Part shown: positions 16,865 through 24,695 of the stretch, piece by piece
How positions within the stretch are numbered: position 1 is the first letter of the stretch
Layout of the letters: each line of letters opens with the position of its first letter
From: JANQIO01 sp965601975
Lineage (GTDB): Bacteria > Pseudomonadota > Gammaproteobacteria > Pseudomonadales > Halieaceae
Length of the DNA: 64,000 bases
Reading direction: 5' to 3'
NCBI GenBank assembly: GCA_965601975.1
Contig: OZ271856.1
Span: 2,542,001-2,606,000 of the forward strand
The notes under the pieces: generated by a model
What the model saw: only the letters and a program-made list of their open reading frames with translations
Database searches by the model: none
What the model was told of the DNA's origin: nothing
Translations under genes and position numbers: made by a program

Positions 16865-18484
16865 TCAGCTCGTCAGGTACTGCCCGGACAGGGCCAGTTC
16901 GCGGGCCTTCGGGTAGATCGGCTTACCGCTGGGTGTCCGGGGGATATCGTCGACCAGGTGCAGCTCTCGGGGCAGTTTGTAGCCCGCCACGTGGTGGCGC
17001 GCCTCCTCCTGCAGGGATTCGAGGCTTAGCTCAAAGCCTTCCCGCAGGGCGACCACCGCCGTGACCTTGCTGCCGAAGCGGTCGTCCGGCGTGTCCACCA
17101 CCAGGCAGTCGTACACCGCCGGGTGGGTCTTCAGGGCCTCTTCCACTTCTTCCGGGTAAATTTTCTCGCCGCCGGAGTTGATGCAGTTGGAGCCGCGCCC
17201 GAACACAGTGATGGAACCGTCTTCTTCCAGGCGCGCCGCGTCGCCGGTCAGGAGCCAGGTCTTGCCCTCCACCTGCACAAACGTTTCGGCGGTTTTCTCC
17301 GGCTCGTTGTAGTAGCCCACGGGGATGTAGCCCGAGCGGGAGAAGATGCCCATCTCCCCGGCCACCGCGTGATGGTGGGGTTCACCGTCGCCACCGGCGA
17401 TCACATCCATGAAGTCGGAGCGCTGCACATTCCCCAAACCCTTTTCCTCGCCTTTCTTCTCACCGGAGTCGAAGCCCATGTTGCCGGACTCGGAGGAGCC
17501 AAAGGAATTGGTGATAAAACAGTTGGGGAAGTGTTTCTTGAAGGCTTCCTGCTTGGAGACGGAAAAAACCGCACCGCCGGAGCCGATATTGAAGATCGCG
17601 CTCAGGTCCCAGCGATCGGGATTGGCATCCAGCGCATCCAGCAGCGGAATGGCCATGGCATCGCCGACAATGGTCAGGGAATTCACCTTTTCTTTCTCGA
17701 CGATCTCCCAGACCTGCTCGCCCACCAGCGAGCGGTTCGGGTTCAGCACCAGGGTATTCCCGGCGAGCAGCTGGATGCAGGCATACCACCAGCAGGCTCC
17801 GTGCATCAGCGGCGCCAGCGCCATGCCGACAATGGGGAAGTCGCCGATACGCCCGGCGATCTGCTCGGGCTCGGTGATCGGCCCGTCTGGGTGGAACCAT
17901 CCGCCACCCCCAAGGGCCGCGAAAAACAGGTTTTTGTGGGGCCACATCACGCCCTTGGGCATGCCCGTGGTGCCGCCGGTATAGAGCAGGAAGAGGTCAT
18001 CGTCTTCCCGCGCCCCGAAGTCCCGCTGGCCGGACTGCCCTGCCAACACGGTCTCGTACTCCAGGGAACTGTGGGCGCCGTCACTGCCGTCCTCTACCGC
18101 CACCAGCACCTTGAGTTTCGGCGCATTGACCGACGCGATCAGCGGCGCGAACTCCCGGTGATGGATACAGCCCACGAGGTCCGCGTTATTGAACAGGTAG
18201 TCGAGCTCCTCCTCGACATACCGGTAATTGACGTTGACCGGCACCGCCCGCAGCTTGAAGCAGGCGAGCATGCTTTCCACGTATTCGTTGCAGTTATAGA
18301 GGTACAACCCGACGTGATCGCCGGCCGCCACGCCCGCCTCCGCCAGCACATGGGCCAGCCGGTTGGCGCGCTGCTCGAGCTGCTGGTAGCTGGCGCGCGC
18401 GTCGCCGCAGATCAGCGCCTGGCGGTCAGGCACCGCGTCTGCCACCATCTCGAACATGTCTGCCAGGTTGAATGCTTTCTTCAT
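16865..18484 (-). CDS. acyl-CoA synthetase (AMP-binding, FadD-like)
   Basis: A 539-residue ANL-superfamily ligase that activates a carboxylic acid to its CoA thioester through an acyl-adenylate. Motif A3 is LLYTGGTTGMPKGVMW, the adenine region NSFGSSESGNMG, and the hinge/A8 region LLTGDAARLEEDGSITVFGRG. The C-terminal lysine motif is RTPSGKPIYPKA. The MWPHKN continuation after A3 recalls the FadD3/FadD19/FadD17-type ligases of steroid catabolism, but this is a resemblance from memory only. It follows a 190-bp repeat array that separates it from the Ltp/DUF35 genes and probably shares their pathway. No membrane segment is predicted. Confidence 0.92.
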   Translation of the reverse strand: MKKAFNLADMFEMVADAVPDRQALICGDARASYQQLEQRANRLAHVLAEAGVAAGDHVGLYLYNCNEYVESMLACFKLRAVPVNVNYRYVEEELDYLFNNADLVGCIHHREFAPLIASVNAPKLKVLVAVEDGSDGAHSSLEYETVLAGQSGQRDFGAREDDDLFLLYTGGTTGMPKGVMWPHKNLFFAALGGGGWFHPDGPITEPEQIAGRIGDFPIVGMALAPLMHGACWWYACIQLLAGNTLVLNPNRSLVGEQVWEIVEKEKVNSLTIVGDAMAIPLLDALDANPDRWDLSAIFNIGSGGAVFSVSKQEAFKKHFPNCFITNSFGSSESGNMGFDSGEKKGEEKGLGNVQRSDFMDVIAGGDGEPHHHAVAGEMGIFSRSGYIPVGYYNEPEKTAETFVQVEGKTWLLTGDAARLEEDGSITVFGRGSNCINSGGEKIYPEEVEEALKTHPAVYDCLVVDTPDDRFGSKVTAVVALREGFELSLESLQEEARHHVAGYKLPRELHLVDDIPRTPSGKPIYPKARELALSGQYLTS

Positions 18485-18492
18485 AGTGCTAT

Positions 18493-18674
18493 CCCGTCAT
18501 TCACGCGTATTCCCGTCATTCCCGCGTATTCCCGTCATTCCCGCGTATTCCCGTCATTCCCGCGTCTCCCCGTCATTCCCGCGAAGGCGGGAATCCATTG
18601 TGACCCGAAGATGGATCCCCGCCTTCGCGGGGATGACGTCCCTTCGGGGGATGACGTCCCTTCGGACGATGACG
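18493..18674. repeat. compound tandem and inverted repeat array
   Basis: Five copies of a 19-bp unit starting CCCGTCATTCCCGCGTATT lie at exact 19-bp spacing (18493, 18512, 18531, 18550, 18569). The last one runs into a large inverted repeat (18571-18597 against 18612-18638, 25 of 27 positions pairing) built from the widespread CGTCATTCCCGCGAAGGCGG motif. A second series of three GATGACG-containing units with 18-bp period (18632, 18650, 18668) ends just at the stop of the upstream thiolase-like gene. Such elements are intergenic miniature repeats; this one could attenuate the transcript or stabilise its ends. Confidence 0.85.
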
Positions 18675-19838
18675 TCATGGTTTCTCGGAACTCACGACCC
18701 ACATGGCGTAGAACTGGGCGCCGCCGCCGTAGGCATGGCCCAGGGCGGTGCGGGCGCCGTCCACCTGGTGCTCGCCGGCGTCGCCCCGCACCTGGCGGGC
18801 TGCCTCGGCAAAGCGAATCATGCCGGAGGCGCCAATCGGGTTTGAGCAGAGCACACCACCAGAGCAGTTCCAGGGAATGTCACCCCCCTCATCCAGGGAC
18901 GTGGCCCCGGACATGGTCAGCTCCCAGCCCTTGCCCTCTTCCGCAAAGCCGAGGTTCTCCAGCCACATGGGCTCGTACCAGGAAAACGGCACGTAGACTT
19001 CCGCCATATCCAGGTCCTTGCGCGGATCGCGTATGCCCGCCTGGGCGTAGACGTCCGCCGCACAGTCGCGCCCGGCCTGGGGACTGACTTCCTCACGGCC
19101 GGCGTACATGGTGGGTTCCGAGCGCATGGCACAGCCGCGAATCCACACCGGCGGTTTGGGGCTGTCCTTGGCAAGACCCTCGTCGCAGAGCACCATGGCG
19201 CAGGCGCCGTCAGACGAGGGGCAGCTTTCCAGGAAGCGGATCGGGTCCCACAGCATGGGCGACTCCTCCACTTCCTTCATGGTGATCTCGGGCATCTGCA
19301 GGTGGGCCAGCGGGTTCCTGGCGCCGTGCAGGCGGTCCTTCACCGCCACCTTGATACCGGTATCCCAGGGCGCGCCTGAGCGTCGCATGTACTCGCGCAT
19401 GATAGGCGCAAAATAGCCTCCCGCCCCCGCATTCAGGTGTGGCGAAAACGGCTGCGGATTGGACAGCGCCCACATGGCGTTGGATTCCGACTGTTTTTCG
19501 AACGTGACCGTCAGCACCCGGCGGAACATGCCGCTCTGGATATGGGAGGCCGCGACCAGCGCCGTGGAACCGCCCACGGATCCCGCGGTGTGAACCCGCA
19601 GCATGGGCTTGCCGTTGCATCCCAGGGCATCCGCCAGGTAGATCTCGGGCATGATGACGCCTTCGAACATATCCGGCGCCTTGCCGATGATCACCGCCTC
19701 GATGGCGTCCCAGCCCAGACCTGCATCGTCCAGGGCATTGCGGGCGGCCTCGTGCACCAGGCCGGCGATAGAGACATCGCCCCGGCGCGTCTTGTAATGG
19801 GTCTGGCCGACGCCGGCCACGGCTGCGAGCTGTGCCAT
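18675..19838 (-). CDS. thiolase-like lipid-transfer protein (Ltp), lacks nucleophilic Cys
   Basis: A 387-residue thiolase-fold protein of the Ltp/SCP-x group. The usual active-site Cys near residue 90 is replaced (VHTAGSVGGSTALVAA), so it cannot be an ordinary thiolase. In the known steroid aldolase Ltp2, tyrosines and a partner DUF35 protein serve instead. Here Tyr residues occur in AEVYVPFSWYEPMW and GHAYGGGAQFYAM, and the C-terminal loop NCSGGVLCSNPIGASG is kept. It overlaps the other thiolase-like gene (TGATG), and both follow two DUF35 genes, which points to a heteromeric acyl-CoA aldolase or thiolase. The repeat array starts one base after its stop codon. Confidence 0.88.
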   Translation of the reverse strand: MAQLAAVAGVGQTHYKTRRGDVSIAGLVHEAARNALDDAGLGWDAIEAVIIGKAPDMFEGVIMPEIYLADALGCNGKPMLRVHTAGSVGGSTALVAASHIQSGMFRRVLTVTFEKQSESNAMWALSNPQPFSPHLNAGAGGYFAPIMREYMRRSGAPWDTGIKVAVKDRLHGARNPLAHLQMPEITMKEVEESPMLWDPIRFLESCPSSDGACAMVLCDEGLAKDSPKPPVWIRGCAMRSEPTMYAGREEVSPQAGRDCAADVYAQAGIRDPRKDLDMAEVYVPFSWYEPMWLENLGFAEEGKGWELTMSGATSLDEGGDIPWNCSGGVLCSNPIGASGMIRFAEAARQVRGDAGEHQVDGARTALGHAYGGGAQFYAMWVVSSEKP

Positions 19839-20899
19839 CAGGCGGCCTCCAGTACGGCGACAAGGTTGTGTTGCAGGCAGGGGCCGCTGGTGGCGTGGGC
19901 CACACCGCGCTTGATATCGCCCGCCATAATGCGCGTGGCAACCTCGCCGATGCGGGAGAGGCCTGAGGCCATCATCAGGTTACCCGCGAGCACGCCGCCC
20001 GAAGGGTTGACGTCCGTGGCGTCTCCCAAGGCCAGGGCCTTCTGCAAGATCAGCAACTGGTGGCTGAAAGGCGCATACAGTTCCGCCACCTCCACCGGAC
20101 CGTCGCCGACACCGGCGGCGGCCGCGGCCAGTTCCGTGGACACCGAGCGGGTCAGGTCACGGGCGCCGAGATTGTGGGTTTCCATGCGGTGGTCAATGCC
20201 GCTGATCAGCGCGTAGGGCACGCCCATTTCCTTTGCCTTGTCCACGCTGCAGATGACCATGGCGGAAGCGCCGTCAGAGATCGGGCAGCAGTCGTGGCGA
20301 CGCAGCGGTGCGACAAATTCGGGTTCCGCCAGCAGCGTGTCGACAGAGGACTCGCCCGCCAGCTGGGCGTGGGGATTATTGGCAGCCGCGTTGGCCCGGG
20401 AACGCGCGACGACGTCTGCCATGTCGGCTTCAGTGATCAGGCCGCGGTCCAGCATCACCCTGGCCTGCATGGCCGCGAGGCTGACCGTGTCCACCCACAG
20501 GGGCGCCAGGTAGTAAGGGTCGAGCTGCTGGGACAGCACCGTGGGCAGCTCCCCGGGCGAGGATTTTCCGAACCCGTAGACCAGCGCGGAGTCCGCCTGG
20601 CCCATGCGAATCTTCAGCATGGATTCGTACAGGGCCCAGGCCGCGTCCATTTCCACGTGGGATTCCTTGATCGGCGGCACCGCGCCCAGGGCGTCGACGC
20701 CCAGCACAAAGGCAAACGCCGCGCCCTGCTGGTAGTCACAGCTGCCGGAGCAGGTGAAGTCCACGTCCTGGCTGTTCTTGAGTCCCACCGCGCCCAGGGC
20801 TTCCCGTATTACGGGGATGATCAGCTCCACCTCGTTGCGGGCGCCGGCATCGCGCAGGCAATCGGACTGGGCGAAAGACACAATGGCAATGTCGCGCAT
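19838..20899 (-). CDS. second thiolase-like (Ltp) protein, lacks nucleophilic Cys
   Basis: A 353-residue thiolase-superfamily protein starting MRDIAIVSFAQ. The region normally holding the catalytic Cys reads SHVEMDAAWALYESML, so it too lacks the nucleophile. The second half has the SDGASAMVI motif, AELYAPFSHQLLILQKAL, and a C-terminal NPSGGVLAGNLMMASG in place of the thiolase GHP loop. Together with the downstream Ltp paralogue and the two DUF35 proteins it probably forms a mixed complex. In characterised systems, inactive and active Ltp chains pair with DUF35 partners for retro-aldol cleavage of beta-hydroxyacyl-CoA. Which of the two chains is catalytic cannot be decided here. Both junctions overlap as TGATG. 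Confidence 0.87.
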   Translation of the reverse strand: MRDIAIVSFAQSDCLRDAGARNEVELIIPVIREALGAVGLKNSQDVDFTCSGSCDYQQGAAFAFVLGVDALGAVPPIKESHVEMDAAWALYESMLKIRMGQADSALVYGFGKSSPGELPTVLSQQLDPYYLAPLWVDTVSLAAMQARVMLDRGLITEADMADVVARSRANAAANNPHAQLAGESSVDTLLAEPEFVAPLRRHDCCPISDGASAMVICSVDKAKEMGVPYALISGIDHRMETHNLGARDLTRSVSTELAAAAAGVGDGPVEVAELYAPFSHQLLILQKALALGDATDVNPSGGVLAGNLMMASGLSRIGEVATRIMAGDIKRGVAHATSGPCLQHNLVAVLEAA

Positions 20900-21414
20900 C
20901 AGCTCTCTCCCCCAGGGCCTTCCACGGGCACCCTGCCGATCTGCTCGATGGGCACGTCCGGTTCATCGATGGGCCGGAAGTAGCGGATGTTGTCCATGGC
21001 GTAGCCCCACTCCTCCTCGGGCTTCCACACCGCCTGCACCCGCTGGCCGATGTGCACCTGGTCGTTGTCGCATTCGCTCATCAGGTGAATAAAGGAGATG
21101 TTCGCCCCGTCGGCGACGAGGTTGGCCACCACGTAGGGCGGCTGGATGGGATTGTTGGGGATGGGAATCCAGACGATGGTGAAGGACTGCACGGTCGCCT
21201 TGTCGGATACTTCGACTTCCTCGTCGGTCGCTACCCCGCAGGCGGCGCAGGCGCCCCGCGGCGGTACGTAGACATTGCCGCAGCCCGGGCAGCGCTGCCC
21301 GACCAGGCGGCCTTCCTTCACCTGGTTGAGAAAGCGGGTGGTGGCCTCGCCGGCGGTGAAGTTATAGGTCATGTAGACCGGCGCCTCGATGGCGGTGATG
21401 TCTTCGTCACTCAT
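20899..21414 (-). CDS. Zn-ribbon/OB-fold (DUF35, ChsH2-like) protein
   Basis: A 171-residue protein with an N-terminal rubredoxin-like zinc ribbon (CPGCG ... CAACG, two CxxC pairs separated by ten residues) followed by an OB-fold domain, the standard DUF35 layout. In steroid side-chain catabolism the DUF35 part of ChsH2 binds and activates the Ltp2 aldolase; the two adjacent Ltp genes make the same pairing likely. The ATG at 21414 is chosen since it overlaps the previous stop (ATGA) and has GAGGG upstream; an upstream start at 21438 is less likely. Confidence 0.87.
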   Translation of the reverse strand: MSDEDITAIEAPVYMTYNFTAGEATTRFLNQVKEGRLVGQRCPGCGNVYVPPRGACAACGVATDEEVEVSDKATVQSFTIVWIPIPNNPIQPPYVVANLVADGANISFIHLMSECDNDQVHIGQRVQAVWKPEEEWGYAMDNIRYFRPIDEPDVPIEQIGRVPVEGPGGES

Positions 21415-21851
21415 GCGCCACCCTCTTTCTCGAAGCATTCGATGTCAGTGATAAAGCCGATACGCTCCTCTGCCCAGCGGGCCTGCACCCGCATACCGGT
21501 GGCGATCTCGTCGCGGGCGCAATCGACCGCGTGGACCATCGGCACGTCCGCGCCGTCCAGGCGGATCATGGCCCAGGCAAAGGGCCGGTCGAAGGGGTGG
21601 CTATCCCGTGGCTCCGTGACCCAGCACCAGGTGACAATCTCACCGCGGTCCGCCACGTCGACAAATTCCGTCAAGGCGCTGGCGGTCACCGGGTCGAACT
21701 CCATGGGCGGCACGTACACCGTGCCGTCATCGCCGCGGGTGCCGACGATTTTGCCGTCCCGCAGTCCTGTCAGGAAACGCCCGACCACGGGGCCGGTGGA
21801 GCGCGTGTAGGTATAGCCAAGTTCGAAAGACTGGCGCAGAAGTTCAGGCAA
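21411..21851 (-). CDS. OB-fold DUF35 protein without zinc ribbon cysteines
   Basis: A 146-residue protein and first gene of the Ltp/DUF35 group. The position of the zinc ribbon is retained (GTRGDDGTVYVPPMEFDPVT) but no Cys pairs remain, while the OB-fold half (WCWVTEPRDSHPFDRPFAWAMIRLDG) is intact. Loss of the metal site parallels the loss of the catalytic Cys in the two thiolase-like partners and suggests two non-identical Ltp/DUF35 pairs. Just upstream, on the minus strand, is a GC-rich stem-loop from the repeated CCTCCCTGG motif at about 21862-21881 (GCCTCCCTGG GGTCCAGGGAGGC), probably an end signal of the DUF6493 transcript or part of the leader. Confidence 0.82.
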   Translation of the reverse strand: MPELLRQSFELGYTYTRSTGPVVGRFLTGLRDGKIVGTRGDDGTVYVPPMEFDPVTASALTEFVDVADRGEIVTWCWVTEPRDSHPFDRPFAWAMIRLDGADVPMVHAVDCARDEIATGMRVQARWAEERIGFITDIECFEKEGGA

Positions 21852-21861
21852 GGAAAAGCCT

Positions 21862-21882
21862 CCCTGGGGTCCAGGGAGGCAG
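21862..21882. terminator. GC-rich stem-loop between DUF6493 and DUF35 genes
   Basis: GCCTCCCTGG is followed directly by the inverted CCAGGGAGGC, giving a stem of about nine base pairs with a very short loop. It lies in the 93-bp gap after the DUF6493 stop. No clear T-run follows on either strand, so termination is a guess and it may be only a stable RNA hairpin. Confidence 0.4.
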
Positions 21883-21944
21883 TATTGACGAGGGTGTGGG
21901 GTGACTCAATGGCCGAAAATCCCTATCGGCCATGACATTTCAGA

Positions 21945-24695
21945 TCAGGCCTCTGCCTCAGCCAGCAGTTTGCCGGCGAAGCGCTTGAGTTTGCCGCCAG
22001 CTGTGACACCCTGGAGGTATTCGATCGCCCCGGCATCTTGCAGGGGCTCCCCGGTAGCGACCGTCAATTCGTACAGCAGCTCGACCAGGCCGCCGATGTC
22101 CCGGGGCGGCTCGGCTGGATCGTGCCTGAGCGCGCCCGCGATTGTGTCACGGACAAAAGCTGCATGCTTTCCTGAAATTTCACTCAGTTCGCCCAGTGAC
22201 TTCGTCCATCGTCCTACCGGGATAAAGCCCCGCGCCGGGATCAGCTGCCCCAGGGCCTTGCACAACTGCTCGACGGCCAGCCGATCCTGTTCAATTGCGG
22301 CGATAGCGGCATCGAGCGCTACGGTTTTTACCGCCGGGTCGCTGCTTCCAATCCCAAGGGCGAGCAGCAGCGCACCCATGTTATCGGGGACAATATGCTG
22401 CTGGAGCATGGGTTCGATAAAACCGACATAGGGCGAATTCGTCAGGATCTGGCTGTGATCGAATACCTCCATGCCCTGAGAGAAAAATGCCTGCGGGTTG
22501 AGTGGCCAGACTGTGGCACTCCACCGGACCATATTGACGTGCAGGCCACAGACACTGCCATAAGCCTTGTCATCCGCCGTGGTCGCATGGAAGGTACTGG
22601 TAAGAAAAGTCTCGGGGATCGCGCCGGTCAGCTGCGGCTCAACCACAATGTTGAGGCGAGAGTAGCGCTCGTTGCCCTTCCACTGCAGCTGGTATGTCGC
22701 ACCGCTACCGGCATCGGGACAGCCGTGGCCGTGCTTTCTGGCAATCTCCTCGTGATCGATCCTGGGCAGTCTTGCCGCGGCGGCCGCCACCCACAGCCAG
22801 TCTATCGAGCCGACGGGCACATCCGCGCCGAGGGCGAAGGCCATCGCAGCCTGGTACTCGTCCCTGGGATCGAGAGCCCTGGCCGCCTCTTCTCGCGCAT
22901 CTGGCGCGAGGCGCAAAAAGGCAAGCACCATATCGGTGGGTGAAGGCGTGATACCACTGTGCTTGTAACGCATATACCGCGCCACCAGGGTGCCAGCGTC
23001 GACGAAGCCCCGACTATCGGTCGGCGCGCTCAACAGTGGCAGGTCGAGCCCCGCTTCTATGCGAGAGAGCAGTTCCTCGCCACGCCGGGCAAATACGGCT
23101 TCAAAAGTCTGGCGAGTATTTTCCTTGAGAGGTGAGTAGTTGCCCATTCCATAGAGCGGGAATCGAATCTTATGCTCCTCCTCGAGCGGATCATTACCGG
23201 CAAAGCGACTGGCAAGGCGAGCGAGCTGGAACTGGAACTGGTCATCGGGCATGCGCTTTATCAGGGCGACTGAACGTTTCTTCAGCGGACCTATCAGTTC
23301 TTCAAAGTCCGGTGGACGTGTCGCGCCCAGCCGAGCCAGGCCATCCAGCAGCCTCTCCACCTGGAGGGGATCACTGGGGTCTTCAAGCAGGCGCAAAAAT
23401 TCCTGGTTCAACTCGGTATAGGTAGCGATTGGCTCAATCACGGAGACAGACGCTTTGGCGGGCGCGGCAACCGGGGAGACTGGCTCCGCTCGCGCCTCCG
23501 TTACACCCACCAGCTCCTCAAAAGTTTTTCTTAGTGATGGGGCAATACCCTCCGCATACCCCTGCATGGCCGCCCGGGTGTCGGGATCGCGCAGGCCGTC
23601 CAGGGATTCGATCAGGGCCAGCGCCTTTTTCTGTACGTCAGCCGACTCGTGGATCAGCGCATCCACGGCCAGTCGCGCCCCCTGCCCCGACAGATCGGGC
23701 TCGCGCTTGACCGCGTTTGTGATCAACCGCAGTCCGGTGTTGACCGTGCCTTTGGCCCGCGCCTGCAGGACCGGCGGTAAATGCGCCAGCAAGTCGACTG
23801 CTGACAGTTTTCCCGCCTTGTCCAATGCCACAACAGCCTTGAGCGAAAAGGATACTGTGGGCGGAATCGAGCTTCCTAACAGAAGTAGATACCGGTCGGA
23901 GCGCGCTGCACGCTCCTCGATTGTCGGCTCCAGCGCCTCGTGGAAACGGGAAAACCAGCCGGCCCTGAACTGGGCGAAATCACGCGCCAGCGCCTGCAGG
24001 CTCTCGTCCAGCAGACGGTCGCGATCCAGGGTGCCATCGGACGCTAGTTCTAGCATCACAGCCGACCAGGAGTAGCCTTTGCGACCGATGTATTTTTCGT
24101 GTGTAGCCAGGCTCAGGTCCCCGCCGCCTTCCACCTCGAAAAGGCGCCAGATATCTTCATCCCTGATATCCGGGCGCGAACGAATACGGTCGGCGTGCGT
24201 CATTCCGCTGTCCCAGAGCGCTGTCGGTGACTGCTTCCAGTCAGGTAGGCAATCGATCATGCCGAGAATGTATCCATCTCCGGTGGGCTTCTGGCAAAGG
24301 TTCGCTTCGTAGAGCAGCCTGACGTCGTTGAAAGCGCGCGGCGTCTGCTCGACCAGCGACTCCAGCCACTCGTCTACCCAGTCCGGTTTGAGTGCCTTGA
24401 CCACGTCGAGAATGAAACCGTCCCAGGGCAGCATCCGCCAACCCAGCTTTATCAATTCGCTGGCAGTTGCCGTGGCAAGAACACACACCTGGATTCGCTC
24501 CTCCCGTTCGCGGTAATCATGCGTTGTCCCTTGTGAAAGCCAGTCCGCATCCAGGTTCTTCAGGAGCTTCATTGCAGCGGGAGCAAGCTCCCTTCGCTCT
24601 TTGGCGGACTTGTCCGCAAAAAAGGCGAGGCAGTCCTCCCTGGGTGATGTGTCGATCAACTGAGCCAGAACGTCCATGTCGTGTCCTGCATTCAT
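21945..24695 (-). CDS. DUF6493-type large helical-repeat protein
   Basis: A 916-residue protein without signal peptide or membrane segment, rich in alpha-helices and HEAT-like patterns (for example RLAVDALIHESADVQKKALALIESLDGL at about residues 340-370). From memory it matches the DUF6493 group, which is regularly encoded next to a SWIM zinc-finger protein, exactly as here: its ATG overlaps the SWIM gene's stop (TAATG). No catalytic motif is visible. It probably works as a scaffold or interaction partner of the SWIM protein. A start six codons later (MDVLAQ) is equally possible. The pair is inserted between the Ltp/DUF35 cluster and an ABC transporter operon, and its base composition is slightly less GC-rich than the neighbours. 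Confidence 0.75.
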   Translation of the reverse strand: MNAGHDMDVLAQLIDTSPREDCLAFFADKSAKERRELAPAAMKLLKNLDADWLSQGTTHDYREREERIQVCVLATATASELIKLGWRMLPWDGFILDVVKALKPDWVDEWLESLVEQTPRAFNDVRLLYEANLCQKPTGDGYILGMIDCLPDWKQSPTALWDSGMTHADRIRSRPDIRDEDIWRLFEVEGGGDLSLATHEKYIGRKGYSWSAVMLELASDGTLDRDRLLDESLQALARDFAQFRAGWFSRFHEALEPTIEERAARSDRYLLLLGSSIPPTVSFSLKAVVALDKAGKLSAVDLLAHLPPVLQARAKGTVNTGLRLITNAVKREPDLSGQGARLAVDALIHESADVQKKALALIESLDGLRDPDTRAAMQGYAEGIAPSLRKTFEELVGVTEARAEPVSPVAAPAKASVSVIEPIATYTELNQEFLRLLEDPSDPLQVERLLDGLARLGATRPPDFEELIGPLKKRSVALIKRMPDDQFQFQLARLASRFAGNDPLEEEHKIRFPLYGMGNYSPLKENTRQTFEAVFARRGEELLSRIEAGLDLPLLSAPTDSRGFVDAGTLVARYMRYKHSGITPSPTDMVLAFLRLAPDAREEAARALDPRDEYQAAMAFALGADVPVGSIDWLWVAAAAARLPRIDHEEIARKHGHGCPDAGSGATYQLQWKGNERYSRLNIVVEPQLTGAIPETFLTSTFHATTADDKAYGSVCGLHVNMVRWSATVWPLNPQAFFSQGMEVFDHSQILTNSPYVGFIEPMLQQHIVPDNMGALLLALGIGSSDPAVKTVALDAAIAAIEQDRLAVEQLCKALGQLIPARGFIPVGRWTKSLGELSEISGKHAAFVRDTIAGALRHDPAEPPRDIGGLVELLYELTVATGEPLQDAGAIEYLQGVTAGGKLKRFAGKLLAEAEA

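Noticed and set aside
18493..18674. CRISPR array
   Set aside because: Units are 18-19 bp placed head to tail with no unique spacers, and no cas genes are nearby.
14650..19087. Long plus-strand open frames opposite the catabolic cluster (for example 14650-16359 and 17123-19087)
   Set aside because: They mirror well-supported minus-strand genes with conserved motifs; GC-rich codon use keeps the opposite strand open. Their translations have no recognisable domains.
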